A DNA stretch of 58,065 nt, taken from contig CAITMU010000068.1 in assembly GCA_903893565.1 (NCBI GenBank), forward strand, positions 1 through 58,065. Direction: 5' to 3'. Of the stretch, positions 9,192 through 18,503 are shown piece after piece; the stretch's first letter is position 1; each line of letters starts with the position of its first letter. The notes under the pieces were generated by a model. That model did not search any database. It had not been told where the DNA came from and saw nothing but the letters and a program-made list of their open reading frames with translations. Source of the stretch: an uncultured beta proteobacterium (lineage in GTDB: Bacteria > Pseudomonadota > Gammaproteobacteria > Burkholderiales > SG8-41). Both the position numbers and the translations under genes were made by a program.

Positions 9192-10094
9192 ATGGCCGGC
9201 AGCAAGACCAAAGGCGTGAAGAAAAGTAACTACAAAGATATTTTGTTTGAAGTGAAGGATCAGGTGGCTTGGATCACGATTAATCGGCCTCGGGTGCTTA
9301 ACTGCTTTCGCGAGCAGACTTTGGACGAAATGATTCACGCATTTAAATCGACCCGTGAAGATCCCTCGATTGTTTGTGCTGTGGTGACGGGTTCAGGCAC
9401 GAAGTCTTTTTCCGCGGGTGGTGATTTTTTTGCCATGAAGCGATTGAATTTTAATAACGGCTACATGTGGAATGATCGTATGTTGGGCTTAGCCATGACT
9501 ATTCGCGGCTTACCCATCCCGGTGATTGCCATGGTCAATGGTTGGTGCATGGGGGGGGGGCATGAATTGGCTTTGTGGTGTGATCTGGTCATTGCCTCTG
9601 AAAATGCCGTATTAGGACAAACCGGTGCTAAGGTGGGGGCTTGCCCGACGGTCGGGGCGACGCAATATATCCCGCGTATTATCGGCGAACGATTGGCTCG
9701 TGAAATGATTTTCTGTGCTCGTCGCTTTGGTGCCAAAGAGGCCGCTGAGGTGGGTTTAATTAATAAATGTGTACCGCAAAAAGATCTGGTCAGTGAGACG
9801 TTGAAGTGGTGTGAAACGATGAAAGGCCACAGTGCATTGACGATTCGTATGACCAAGAAATCGTTGAATTTCGAATCGGACAACCTGTATTCTTCCTGGC
9901 AACAGGGGATGGAATTATTGGCCCATGTCTGGGGATCCGAAGAAGCCAAAGAAGGGATGGACGCTTTCCTTGCTGGTAGAAAGCCTGACTTCCAGAAGTT
10001 TCGTCTTCGCGATAAAAAAATGATGGCACAATATTTGGAAGGTTGTGAAAAAGACCTCAATTCTCCTCCCTCGATGCGTGCTAAAAAGCGGTAA
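9192..10094 (+). CDS. Enoyl-CoA hydratase/isomerase family protein (BadI/MenB-like crotonase)
   Basis: The ATG at 9192 is preferred over a GTG at 9183 because GAGGAG sits 8 nt before it. The roughly 300-residue protein shows the crotonase oxyanion-hole segments FSAGGDFFAM and NGWCMGGGHELAL, then GQTGAKVGACPTVGAT. The closing SEEAKEGMDAFLAGRKPDFQKF resembles BadI (2-ketocyclohexanecarboxyl-CoA hydrolase) and MenB more than ordinary fatty-acid hydratases. BadI and MenB perform Dieckmann or reverse-Dieckmann ring chemistry on CoA esters. It is followed after 8 bp by a class III CoA-transferase and then a VOC epimerase-like gene: an operon that makes a CoA ester, rearranges it and opens it. Exact reaction uncertain. 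Confidence 0.9.
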   Translation: MAGSKTKGVKKSNYKDILFEVKDQVAWITINRPRVLNCFREQTLDEMIHAFKSTREDPSIVCAVVTGSGTKSFSAGGDFFAMKRLNFNNGYMWNDRMLGLAMTIRGLPIPVIAMVNGWCMGGGHELALWCDLVIASENAVLGQTGAKVGACPTVGATQYIPRIIGERLAREMIFCARRFGAKEAAEVGLINKCVPQKDLVSETLKWCETMKGHSALTIRMTKKSLNFESDNLYSSWQQGMELLAHVWGSEEAKEGMDAFLAGRKPDFQKFRLRDKKMMAQYLEGCEKDLNSPPSMRAKKR

Positions 10095-10102
10095 TCCCTC
10101 CC

Positions 10103-11305
10103 ATGACTGAAAACGCCACAGGCGCCCTCGCTGGCTTACGTGTTCTTGATTTAACGCGGATTTTGGCGGGGCCCTTGTGCGCTCAAACTCTGGGAGATAT
10201 GGGCGCTGAAGTGATTAAAGTTGAACCCCCAGGGGCAGGAGACGACACGCGCACTTGGGGGCCACCCTTTGTAGGAGGTGAGTCGGGTTATTTTCTTGGC
10301 ATCAATCGTAATAAACGCTCGATCACGTTGAATATGGCGGTTAATTCAGGCCAGGCAGTTCTGGCCAAGTTGATCGCTCAGTGTGATGTATTGCTTGAAA
10401 ATTTTAAGGTGGGAACCCTTGAGAAATGGGGTTTCGATAATGCTTGGTTAAAGGCGCATGCCCCACGGGTCATACGTTGTTCTATTACCGGTTACGGCCA
10501 AGAAGGGCCTAAGGGCGGATTGCCAGGATACGATTTTATTTTGCAAGCAGAATCTGGGTTAATGAGTATTACCGGTGATGCTGAGGGCGAACCCATGAAG
10601 TATGGGGTCGCTATCGTGGATATCACTACCGGATTGTTAGCGTGTAATGCTATTTTGGCCGCCTTAAATGCCCGCGAGAGAAGTGGTATCGGGCAGCATG
10701 TGGAAGTTTGTCTTTATGATTCGGGTTTATTCATGTTGGCCAATGTAGCCGCCAATCACTTGGTCACGGGAAAGGAGGCACGACGATTTGGTAATGGACA
10801 TCCAAACATTGTGCCTTACACGACCTATCCGGTGAAAGATGGCATGATAGCCGTAGCAGTTGGAAACGATGGGCAATTTACCAAGTTTTGTGAAGTGCTG
10901 GGTCATGCCGAGTGGGCCAGTGATGAGCGATTTAATAAAAATCCTCAGCGCGTGGCCAATCGAGAAGTGTTAGAGGCGCAGATTATTCAGGCCTTAAAGG
11001 CATTTATTGCCGAGGATTTGATTGCTAAGCTTACAAAGGCCGGAGTGCCGTGTGGCCAGATTAACAGTGTTTCGCAGGCATTAGCCGCACCCCACACAGT
11101 AGCCAGAGGTATGGTGCAGACCATTGATCATCCCAAGGCGGGTGAGATTAAAGTGTTGGGTATGCCCTTTCGATTTAGCCAGACGCCCGCCTCGATTCGG
11201 CGTCCGCCCCCTACCCTAGGACAACACACGGATGAAGTGTTGGGTGCTGAGCTAGGTTTCACGGAAGAAGAGATTCGTTCCTTGCGTTCCCAAAAAGTGA
11301 TTTAA
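10103..11305 (+). CDS. CaiB/BaiF class III CoA-transferase
   Basis: This 400-residue protein has the family opening LAGLRVLDLTRILAGPLCAQTLGDMGAEVIKVE and the middle NRNKRSITLNM. The catalytic aspartate is most likely in YGVAIVDITTGLLA. Such enzymes move CoA between carboxylic acids through an aspartyl-CoA thioester. It begins 8 bp after the crotonase and ends 9 bp before the epimerase-like gene, so the three are translated from one message. In this context it probably activates the acid whose CoA ester the crotonase handles. Confidence 0.95.
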   Translation: MTENATGALAGLRVLDLTRILAGPLCAQTLGDMGAEVIKVEPPGAGDDTRTWGPPFVGGESGYFLGINRNKRSITLNMAVNSGQAVLAKLIAQCDVLLENFKVGTLEKWGFDNAWLKAHAPRVIRCSITGYGQEGPKGGLPGYDFILQAESGLMSITGDAEGEPMKYGVAIVDITTGLLACNAILAALNARERSGIGQHVEVCLYDSGLFMLANVAANHLVTGKEARRFGNGHPNIVPYTTYPVKDGMIAVAVGNDGQFTKFCEVLGHAEWASDERFNKNPQRVANREVLEAQIIQALKAFIAEDLIAKLTKAGVPCGQINSVSQALAAPHTVARGMVQTIDHPKAGEIKVLGMPFRFSQTPASIRRPPPTLGQHTDEVLGAELGFTEEEIRSLRSQKVI

Positions 11306-11314
11306 AGGGTTCTT

Positions 11315-11719
11315 ATGTTGAATGGGCTTTCTCATGTTTCGTTAGTGGTGCCGGATTTGGCTGTAGCAGCCCAACGATTAAAATCCGTGTATGGGTTGAG
11401 TATCGGTCCTATCGAAGTAAATGTGACCCAAGGGGTTCATCTGGCCTATGTGCAACTATCCAATGCCAAGATAGAATTGATGCAGCCCACCCATGCAGAA
11501 TCAGCGGCTGGAAAATTTTTACAAAAAAATCCCCGTGGTGGCATTCATCATATTAGTTTTTCGGTCGATAGCGTGGATGCAGTCAGCCGTGAATTGGCCG
11601 CCGAGGCTGTTACGTTGATCGGTGATGGTACCCCGCAATATAATGTGCATAATGAGCGTATCGCCTTTATACATCCCAAAGATTTTTTAGGGGCATTGGT
11701 GGAGTTGGAAGAGATTTAA
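11315..11719 (+). CDS. VOC superfamily protein, methylmalonyl-CoA epimerase-like
   Basis: This is a 134-residue single-domain protein with two beta-alpha-beta-beta-beta halves. Candidate metal ligands are His in LSHVSLVVPDL, Glu in KIELMQP, His in GIHHISFSV and Glu in ALVELEEI, the pattern of methylmalonyl-CoA epimerases. No mutase subunits are nearby, so it may epimerise another 2-substituted acyl-CoA made by the crotonase/CoA-transferase pair upstream. It is the last gene of that operon. Confidence 0.85.
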   Translation: MLNGLSHVSLVVPDLAVAAQRLKSVYGLSIGPIEVNVTQGVHLAYVQLSNAKIELMQPTHAESAAGKFLQKNPRGGIHHISFSVDSVDAVSRELAAEAVTLIGDGTPQYNVHNERIAFIHPKDFLGALVELEEI

Positions 11720-12093
11720 AAAGAACAAAGTAGTAGGCGAAGCGTTGTGTGCGCAAGTCTTCAAGGATGGCTCCTGGCTGGGATCTAGGCCTTTTAAAGT
11801 CCGTGAACAGCCCGCTCCTGATCTATCCCACCCAACCGTATCGCTAGATTGTGTCTTTTGCGCCTGAAGGGGTTGCCGATCAGGGCGGGGATGCGTGCCG
11901 GTCAAATTAAAGCTTACGGGTTTCTCCTGGCAGTGGCGGTGTCAATTGGAACGGTTTATTTGTGCTGCGACAAACGCCCTTGGCTAAGGCAGAGGGCAAA
12001 TTTTCTTTGTTGTAATCGTAGGTCTTGTCGTGATCGTTCGGGACAAACATTAAAAGCCTCGATTATGTTGATATTACATTTAAACATTTTAGG
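11720..12093 (+). pseudogene. Intergenic stretch with probable decayed Bug/TctC fragment
   Basis: No intact gene is present. On the plus strand about 11,890-12,020 reads MRAGQIKAYG in one frame. It then reads GVNWNGLFVLRQTP followed by a stop in another frame. These match the late Bug segments RAGKLRALAV and WNGLFAPAGTP in order but out of frame. I read this as the 3' remnant of an inactivated Bug gene. The match is short, so the call is tentative. Confidence 0.3.
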
Positions 12094-12102
12094 ATGAAAA
12101 CG

Positions 12103-13176
12103 ATGACATCATTAACGGATGCAACACCTCTGTGGCGTGCTAGCCGTGAACAATTAGAAGCGTTTATTACTAGAGTGTTTGTGACGGTGGGTATTAGTGG
12201 CATTGAAGCGCAGAGCATCGCGCAACTCATGACGCAAGCCGATATTAATGGCTCTGAGGGACATGGTATTTTTCGTTTACCGCAATACATTCGACGTATC
12301 AAGGGCGGTGCGGTTAACGTGACGCCTCACATTAAAATTGAACGGGAAGCGGCGGCGATGGGGTTGGTGGATGGTGATAATGGTATGGGCCATCTGGTGA
12401 TGCGATTTGCTACACAATTAGCGATTCAGAAAGCAAAAAGTGCGGGGGTTGCCTGGGTGGGTGTGAAGTCGAGTAATCATGCAGGTCCTGCCTCTTTATA
12501 TGCCAGTATGCCGGTGGCTGAGAACATGATTGGATTGTATTTGGCGGTTGGTAATGCCAATCATCTGCCTGCTTGGGGAGGGCTTGATATGCTTTTGTCA
12601 ACCAACCCTATTGCGATTGCTTTGCCCGGCCTTGAGGAAGGGCCTGTCATATTGGATATGGCAACGACGGTGGCGGCGTATGGCAAGGTCAAAACCAAAG
12701 CACAGAGGGGACAGATGATGCCTGAGGGGTGGATGATGGATCGCAAAGGCGAGCCATTGTTAGACCCCCAACGCGCCCATGAAGGATTTTTGTTGCCCAT
12801 CGGTGGTTATAAGGGCTATGGTCTCGCTTTAATGTTTGGTCTTTTAGCGGGCACTTTAAACGGCGCCGCTATGGGGCGTGATGTCGTAGATTTTAATGCC
12901 GATGATGTGACGGCGACCAATACGGGGCATTGCATTGTGGCCATTGATATCTCTGCTTTTCAATCGGTCGAATCGTTTGCGCAAAAAGTGGATGTTGTTG
13001 TGCGTGACCTAAGGGCTTCTGAAAAACTGCCCGGCGTTGACAGCATCCGTATCCCAGGCGATGGCAGCCATGCGGCGCGTGAGGATCGATCGAAGAATGG
13101 GGTGCCGATGCCCCCAGCGCTCTTAAGTGCGCTTAGTCAATTAGCCGAGTCTTTAGGAATTGACCCGTTGCATTAA
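12103..13176 (+). CDS. Ldh family (malate/L-lactate dehydrogenase type) NAD(P)-dependent oxidoreductase
   Basis: Two ATGs are in frame, at 12094 and 12103. AGGA directly abuts the first and sits about 8 nt before the second, so I prefer 12103. The roughly 357-residue protein has the type-2 malate/lactate dehydrogenase features: GSEGHGIFRLPQYIRRI near the N-terminus and a candidate catalytic His in KSSNHAGPASLYA. LLSTNPIAIALPG and GGYKGYGLALMFGLLAG contribute nucleotide contacts. Family members reduce 2-oxo acids, ureidoglycolate, sulfolactate or delta-1-piperideine-2-carboxylate. It is monocistronic, with decayed DNA on both sides. Substrate undetermined. Confidence 0.9.
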   Translation: MTSLTDATPLWRASREQLEAFITRVFVTVGISGIEAQSIAQLMTQADINGSEGHGIFRLPQYIRRIKGGAVNVTPHIKIEREAAAMGLVDGDNGMGHLVMRFATQLAIQKAKSAGVAWVGVKSSNHAGPASLYASMPVAENMIGLYLAVGNANHLPAWGGLDMLLSTNPIAIALPGLEEGPVILDMATTVAAYGKVKTKAQRGQMMPEGWMMDRKGEPLLDPQRAHEGFLLPIGGYKGYGLALMFGLLAGTLNGAAMGRDVVDFNADDVTATNTGHCIVAIDISAFQSVESFAQKVDVVVRDLRASEKLPGVDSIRIPGDGSHAAREDRSKNGVPMPPALLSALSQLAESLGIDPLH

Positions 13177-13527
13177 TGTTTCAGCAAAATAGCCCTTAGC
13201 CAGATGAATCGTGCCAGGAGTCGGTGCATCTAAAATCTACAGAGGGGGGTGGAAAGCTGTAAAGGCTAAGCTAGAAAACTGAACTGACCCCCTGTCTACA
13301 TCCAGGGGGTTCTGGAGACAGAACTCTTGCGAGATTGAAGTCTATTGATCTCTTTGATGAGATGATGGATTCCGTATTGCGGGTCCAAGCCCATCAACAA
13401 AATGCACGTAATTTGCGGCGTTTGAGCGCCTCTTCATCGCGATCCATTAACATCGAGCGACGAAGCTTCGGGTACCACACATCGTGGTATCTGCGGGAGA
13501 AAACAACGTATCGATTAAATCGACATA

Positions 13528-13547
13528 TACTGTGCATAATATCAGTA
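13528..13547. promoter_or_regulatory. Possible LexA (SOS) operator
   Basis: The site reads TACTGT, eight bases, TCAGTA. It keeps the CTG-N10-CAG core and the flanking TA of the proteobacterial LexA box with one mismatch. A 34-codon open frame starts at its last base, leaving no room for a ribosome-binding site, so no regulated gene is evident. It may be a chance match or the relic of a lost SOS gene. Confidence 0.25.
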
Positions 13548-13754
13548 TGATGAAATCCATTGAATTCTTCAACAACCCATACCAGCCGCTTACCCCATGG
13601 CTAAAGCGAGGGGCTTGCACGGCTCATTGGGTCAAGGGCCGATTGCACTAAGCTCGTTACGGGGTGCAGGATGTGAGTTAAAATGTGATCTAATCACTAA
13701 AATAATGCCTCTTATGGGCACCCTATGAGTTAGAACGCAGTAGTTTTTATTTTC

Positions 13755-13786
13755 CCGAATAAGGGTTTCGCTCCTTATTCGGTTTT
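13755..13786 (+). terminator. Rho-independent terminator-like hairpin
   Basis: A perfect 10-bp stem CCGAATAAGG / CCTTATTCGG closes an eight-base loop and is followed by TTTT. The bases before it are also T-rich. No intact gene ends just upstream on either strand, so it may be left over from a lost gene or insulate the LVIVD gene that starts at 13950. Confidence 0.6.
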
Positions 13787-13949
13787 AGTCTAGTGGGTAG
13801 GTAGTTCATGGCATTTGTAAAAGAGTTTTTTCTAGGTTTTATTTTTCCCGATATCACCCAGTCAGGCATCCATCGAGATTTTTTTAAAATAGCATTTGTA
13901 AAACGCTAACGCATACATCCCTAAAACTTAAAGACACTCAGGAGAGAAC

Positions 13950-15200
13950 ATGGCGCAGGCCCCAATCACCCCCGGCACGAACCCTTCACAGACCCTTTCA
14001 TATAATTTTAAACTCCTTTCGCATAACACCCTGGACGGATTTGGCGGGGTAGGTGAGGGCATGGGGATGCAAAAGACCCCCGATGGGCGCCGTATTATGT
14101 GGTTGGGACATGAAGGGGCGCCAAAGAATTTTACTGGTGTGGATGTGACGGATCCGCTTAATCCTCGTGTGATTGTTCAAACCGAATTACCTCATCACAA
14201 AATGCGCTCCAATTCTTTGGAAGTGTGTGGGGATCGGATGTATGTGGCGCATCAGATACGAGGTGATTTTGGTTTAACCCCCGCAGGGTTTGATATTTGG
14301 GATATCAGTAAGCCTGAAACGCCAAAGAAAATTTCTCATTTCGATGCCTCCGGCCCTCAATCATTGGGTGTGCACTGCGTATGGTGTGTGGATAATGAGT
14401 TTGTGCACATGTCTTCTGGTGCGGCTGATTTTACGGCGCGCAACGATAAGGATTATCAGTTTTATCGCATTATTGATGTTCGTAATCCCTCAAAGCCAGT
14501 AGAGGCTGGTCGGTGGTGGTATCCCGGTCAAAGCGTGACGGATGCCGAACCCGCTTTAAAACGTCATCCTAAGTTCGACAGTGGATATAGACCCCACAAT
14601 ATTCAAGTCTACCCACAACGCCCTGATCGTGCCTATATAGGCTATCTAGACGGTGGAATCGTGATTTTAGATATCAGCGATAAGGCGCATCCGAAGGAAG
14701 TGTCTCGTTTTAATTACTCGCCTCCTTACAACGGTTTTACTCATACAGCGATGCCACTTTTTTCGCGTGATTTGATGATTGTGACCGACGAATGTACGAA
14801 CGATGATGGAATCGATTGGCCGAAATTGACCTGGGTTTTTAATATGGCCGATGAGAAGAATCTGGTGCCCATCTCCACTTTACCTCTACCCCCGGTGGAA
14901 GTTTTTTCTAAACGCGGTGGTCGCTTCGGTTCGCATAATTTGTACGAAAATTATCCTATGGATGTGTCTTATCGTTCGGATAACATTATTTTTGCGACAT
15001 TCTTTAATGGTGGGCTTAGGGTGTATGATTTAACCAATCCTTATCAGCCTCAGGAAGTGGCTTATTTCGTGCCGGGAGCCCCAGCTCTATCGCCTAAGGG
15101 TTCCGTGCAGATTAATGACGTATATGTGGATGACCGCGGATTGGTTTATACCGTGGACCGCTTTACTGGGGGACTGTATATTCTGGAGATGAATATTTAG
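13950..15200 (+). CDS. LVIVD-repeat beta-propeller protein
   Basis: This 416-residue protein has no signal peptide. AGGAGA stands just before the ATG. It contains repeated blades ending in D-I/V-x-x-P-x-x-P: VDVTDPLNPRVI, WDISKPETPKKI, IDVRNPSKPVEA, LDISDKAHPKEV and YDLTNPYQPQEV. These are the LVIVD repeats. His residues (PHHKM, GVHCVW, FTHTAM, GSHNLY) punctuate the blades and could bind a metal in the propeller core. A Bug gene starts 126 bp downstream on the same strand, suggesting a receptor/propeller pair. The function of this family is not established. Confidence 0.88.
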   Translation: MAQAPITPGTNPSQTLSYNFKLLSHNTLDGFGGVGEGMGMQKTPDGRRIMWLGHEGAPKNFTGVDVTDPLNPRVIVQTELPHHKMRSNSLEVCGDRMYVAHQIRGDFGLTPAGFDIWDISKPETPKKISHFDASGPQSLGVHCVWCVDNEFVHMSSGAADFTARNDKDYQFYRIIDVRNPSKPVEAGRWWYPGQSVTDAEPALKRHPKFDSGYRPHNIQVYPQRPDRAYIGYLDGGIVILDISDKAHPKEVSRFNYSPPYNGFTHTAMPLFSRDLMIVTDECTNDDGIDWPKLTWVFNMADEKNLVPISTLPLPPVEVFSKRGGRFGSHNLYENYPMDVSYRSDNIIFATFFNGGLRVYDLTNPYQPQEVAYFVPGAPALSPKGSVQINDVYVDDRGLVYTVDRFTGGLYILEMNI

Positions 15201-15326
15201 GGCTTTAGTGTATCGGTGTTTGAGACTTTGTTATTCAATTATTACAAACTGACGGCGGCACGAGATTGCGAGTGTCGCCGTTGTTTTAACTGCAGTGCAG
15301 TGAGAAAAAAACGGGAGACGACATCG

Positions 15327-16292
15327 ATGTTAAAAAGCGTGAGTGTGGCCTTGCTGGCAATGATTTGGAGCTTGGGGGTATTGGCCCAAACGGATAACTT
15401 TCCGACAAAGCCAATACGTATGATTGTGCCTTTTGCGCCGGGTGGCAGTGTGGACATCATCTCCCGATTAATTTCTCCTAAATTGGGTGAATTGCTGGGC
15501 CAGCAAATGATGGTTGATAATCGAGCCGGGGCCTCAGGCAACATTGGCACTGAGCTGGTGGCGCGCTCACCCGCTGATGGTTATAGCTTATTGATGCATA
15601 CGCTGCCCTTTGTGGTGAATCCCAGTATATTTGCGCAGGTTCCCTATCATCCTATTCGTGATTTTGAACCGATTGTTTTAATTAGCTCTTCGCCCTCTAT
15701 TATCACTGTGCATCCTGGCACCTCATTGCACAGCATAAGGGATTTATTAGCGTTAGCTCGCAGTCGTCCGGGGCAAATTAATTATGCGACAGCGGGTATC
15801 GGTACGAACCCCCATATCGCGGGTGAATTATTTAATTATCTTGGCAAAATAAACTTAGTGGCCGTGCATTTTAAAGGAGGAGGACCTTCGCTGATTGCCG
15901 CTATGAGTGGGGAAGTGAGTGCAACCTTTACCAATATTGCAGAAACAAGTAGTTTCGTACGCTCCCATAAACTACGACCTTTGGCAGTCACGAGCCTGAC
16001 GCGCTCGAAGAGCTTTCCAGAATTACCCACTGTTGTAGAAGGGGGATTGCCAGGTTATGAATTTGTGACGTGGTTTGCTCTGTTGGCACCGACAAAAACC
16101 CCTCAGTCGGTAATTGTCAAAATCAATGAATCCGCCAGAAAAGCACTGCATTCGGCCGATATCGTTCGTTTATTTGATGATCATGGTCTTGATATTATCG
16201 CCAGTCAGCCGCAGGCATTAGCGGAGCATTTAAAAAAAGAAGTGGAACGTTGGGCGCGTGTGGTGAAAGAGCGTGGCATGAAGGCTGAATAA
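15327..16292 (+). CDS. Bug/TctC-family periplasmic solute-binding protein
   Basis: I start at the ATG at 15327, where GGGAGACG lies about 8 nt upstream and MLKSVSVALLAMIWSLGVLA forms a clean signal peptide. The frame is open further upstream to 15216, but that part (rich in Cys and Arg) looks non-coding. Ligand loops: MIVPFAPGGSVDIISR, MVDNRAGASGNIGTELVAR and HFKGGGPSLIAAMSGE, where VHFKGGG replaces the usual IPYKGxG. It lies behind the LVIVD gene on the same strand. About 250 bp without features separate it from the convergent DUF1932 gene. Confidence 0.92.
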   Translation: MLKSVSVALLAMIWSLGVLAQTDNFPTKPIRMIVPFAPGGSVDIISRLISPKLGELLGQQMMVDNRAGASGNIGTELVARSPADGYSLLMHTLPFVVNPSIFAQVPYHPIRDFEPIVLISSSPSIITVHPGTSLHSIRDLLALARSRPGQINYATAGIGTNPHIAGELFNYLGKINLVAVHFKGGGPSLIAAMSGEVSATFTNIAETSSFVRSHKLRPLAVTSLTRSKSFPELPTVVEGGLPGYEFVTWFALLAPTKTPQSVIVKINESARKALHSADIVRLFDDHGLDIIASQPQALAEHLKKEVERWARVVKERGMKAE

Positions 16293-16542
16293 ATAAGACG
16301 GTGGTGCTGTAATGGCGACAAAAAAAGCAAATCGCTAAGAAGATTTCCAGTGCCTCTAGAGGATTTTTTGAACCCGAGCCCGTTAGTTAATCTCCTAAGC
16401 GATTGATTGTGTGGGCCATAGATTGTAAACCGACCCCTTCAATGGACTCCCGAGGCTTGGCGGTTTATCGGTAGTGTAAAGATCCTTAAGGCTTAAAAAA
16501 GACGAGTCACAAAAAATTTAATGAACGGGCCGTGAAACGACT

Positions 16543-17448
16543 TTATGAAGGGGATTTTTTCAACGGGGTATTAAAGGCATGCGTACACATTTGTCTAGCC
16601 ACCTCCAGTCCGTCGATTAATGGGTTGCGCTCTTCGGGGGCTTGTTTTCCCAGAGGAGTTTTTGCCATTTGATCATAAACTTCGATGGCCCCACGTATCA
16701 TCTGAGCTGGAATCCCTACGGATTCAAAGGTGTGAGCCATCTCTTCTAGTTCAGGGACCCAGCGATAAGATTTTGAGGGGGCAATCGGTAACGTTTTAAT
16801 AATCCAATCATAAAAATAACGTCGAGGCCCTTCGCACTGCTCGCGGAGCAGGGGTTCAACGCCTAAGCGTTGCGCGACCATGAGCATTTGGGTCATCAAG
16901 GCTGTGATGCCTTTAGACATCACAGCGTCACATAACTTGATGGCACTGGCATCCCCCAAGCGATCGCTGAGAGCTAAAACAGTGAGTTGGGGGGTCGATA
17001 GCGCGCATAATTCATCAGCGTTGGGACCCGAAACAAATAATCGGGAAGACTGCGTGGCATGAGGTGGCGGCCCCATCATCGCGCCATCTAGGCAGCTGGC
17101 CCCCACCGCCTGCATGGTTTTGTGAATAGCCTTCATGGTGTCGGGTGAGATGGCATTGCAGTCCAGGAGCAGGGGTTTTATACCCGTGCATTGCATGGCT
17201 TGGGCTAATTCTTCGGCAAAAGAGCGCGCAAATCCCGGATTCATGATCGAAATGATCAGATCGGCTTGACGAGTTAATTCAATCAAGCTGCCGACGTTTA
17301 TAATGCCAGCATCGGCAGATAGTTGGGCGGTGCGGGTGCTGCGGTTATCTAGGGCGGTCAGAATTTTATAATGCTTACTTTTTAACTGACGGGCGAGGGC
17401 TTCACCCATGCTGCCTGGGCTCATGATGCCAATGGACTGGATGTGCAA
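16543..17448 (-). CDS. NAD(P)-binding oxidoreductase of the 3-hydroxyisobutyrate dehydrogenase superfamily, DUF1932 type
   Basis: This 301-residue protein begins with a Rossmann nucleotide loop, IGIMSPGSMGEALARQL, followed by DNRSTRT after the second strand. The middle LLDCNAISPDTM and GASCLDGAMMGPPP match the substrate-binding segment of beta-hydroxyacid dehydrogenases. AIKLCDAVMSKGITALM lies at the usual catalytic lysine position. The C-terminal half (YRWVPELEEMAHTFESVGIP) is of the DUF1932 type. It is divergent from the Bug gene at 17526, with only 77 bp between starts, so they may share control. Probable role: oxidation or reduction of a 3-hydroxyacid related to that receptor's ligand. 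Confidence 0.87.
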   Translation of the reverse strand: MHIQSIGIMSPGSMGEALARQLKSKHYKILTALDNRSTRTAQLSADAGIINVGSLIELTRQADLIISIMNPGFARSFAEELAQAMQCTGIKPLLLDCNAISPDTMKAIHKTMQAVGASCLDGAMMGPPPHATQSSRLFVSGPNADELCALSTPQLTVLALSDRLGDASAIKLCDAVMSKGITALMTQMLMVAQRLGVEPLLREQCEGPRRYFYDWIIKTLPIAPSKSYRWVPELEEMAHTFESVGIPAQMIRGAIEVYDQMAKTPLGKQAPEERNPLIDGLEVARQMCTHAFNTPLKKSPS

Positions 17449-17525
17449 GAAGAGGCTCCCTTAATATTGATCAATGTGGGGTGTGCGGCATTTTAACGCA
17501 GACAGAGCATTGTTTTGAGGATTGA

Positions 17526-18503
17526 ATGATGATGATGACGAATAAGAAAATAATCACGCTTTGCTTAATGCTAGCGGGGGTTTCTCAGTGTCGAGCGGCA
17601 AGTAATGTAGAGGCCTATCCCCATCGTCCGGTGCGTATTGTCTCGGGCTTTCAGGCAGGAGGGAGCTCGGATTTTTTGGTGCGCGTATTGGCTCCTAAAC
17701 TCAGCGAACAAATGGGGCAAAGTTTTGTGATAGAAAATCGTCCTGGAGCCAGTGGCGCTATTGGTGCGAACTTAGTGGCTAAAGCCTCCGCTGATGGTTA
17801 TACATTATTGTTTATCAGTGGCGCGTTTACGGCCCATGCGGCGGCGGTGAAGACCCCGTATGATCCGATCAAAGATTTTGCTTGGCTAACCATGATTGTG
17901 ACTTACCCGTTTGTGTTGACCGTACGCAATGACTTACCTACAAAAAATGTGATGGAATTTATTACGCTAGCTAAAAAAAGTAACTCCAAATTAAATTATG
18001 GTTCTGTGGGCGTAGGTTCCGTGTTTCATTTGTCTGGTGAACTTTTTAATTCAATGGCGGGCATAGAAACTTTGCATGTCCCCTATAAAGGGAGTCCGGA
18101 AGCGTTGACCGACATGCTAGGCGGTAGAATTGATTTTATGTTTATGACTTTAACCGGCGCCATGCCTCATATTAAGTCTAATCGGATTCGGGCTATTGCG
18201 ATTTGTTCTCGAGAGCGCTCTGCCCAAATGCCCGAATTGCCCCCTATTGCTCAGTCAGTGCCCGGTTATGAAGTGACCTCTTTTGCGGGTATTGGTACAA
18301 CCGCAGGCACCCCCAAACCCATCATTATGAGATTAAATCGGGAGATAAGAACAGCCATGGCGGGAGCGGATGTGACTAAACAGTTTACTGAGGCAGGCGG
18401 GGATATGAGAGGGGGTAGCCCTGAGCAAATGACTCAGCATGTTACAGACGAAATTGCCAAATGGCGACGAGTGGTGAAGGAGCGCCATATTGAGATTCAC
18501 TAA
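17526..18503 (+). CDS. Bug/TctC-family periplasmic solute-binding protein
   Basis: The gene opens with four consecutive ATG codons (17526-17537) behind TTGAGGATTGA, so the exact start is open. The signal peptide ends near SQCRA. The first ligand loop is unusual: SGFQAGGSSDFLVR replaces the VPF/YxPGG form, so the Pro is lost. The rest is standard: FVIENRPGASGAIGANLVAK, HVPYKGSPEALTDMLGGR. It is paired divergently with the DUF1932 dehydrogenase. An NHL propeller gene follows 242 bp downstream. Confidence 0.92.
   Translation: MMMMTNKKIITLCLMLAGVSQCRAASNVEAYPHRPVRIVSGFQAGGSSDFLVRVLAPKLSEQMGQSFVIENRPGASGAIGANLVAKASADGYTLLFISGAFTAHAAAVKTPYDPIKDFAWLTMIVTYPFVLTVRNDLPTKNVMEFITLAKKSNSKLNYGSVGVGSVFHLSGELFNSMAGIETLHVPYKGSPEALTDMLGGRIDFMFMTLTGAMPHIKSNRIRAIAICSRERSAQMPELPPIAQSVPGYEVTSFAGIGTTAGTPKPIIMRLNREIRTAMAGADVTKQFTEAGGDMRGGSPEQMTQHVTDEIAKWRRVVKERHIEIH

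Larger units (their letters stand above)
13177..13949. other. 773-bp gene-poor stretch
   Basis: No convincing gene lies here. It holds a perfect 8-bp hairpin ACCCCCTG / CAGGGGGT at 13287-13310 without a T-run, next to GAACTGACCCCC, which resembles an insertion-sequence end, although no transposase follows. It also holds a 71-codon open frame at 13335-13550 that I do not recognise, a possible LexA box at 13528-13547, and a terminator at 13755-13786. It looks like decayed mobile or gene-remnant DNA. Confidence 0.5.

Noticed and set aside
9461..10060. 199-codon open frame antisense to the crotonase gene
   Set aside because: It is an antisense shadow of a gene with clear crotonase motifs and shows no domain of its own.
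13287..13310. Hairpin ACCCCCTG/CAGGGGGT next to GAACTGACCCCC as the end of an insertion sequence
   Set aside because: No transposase, no matching second end and no target duplication could be found.
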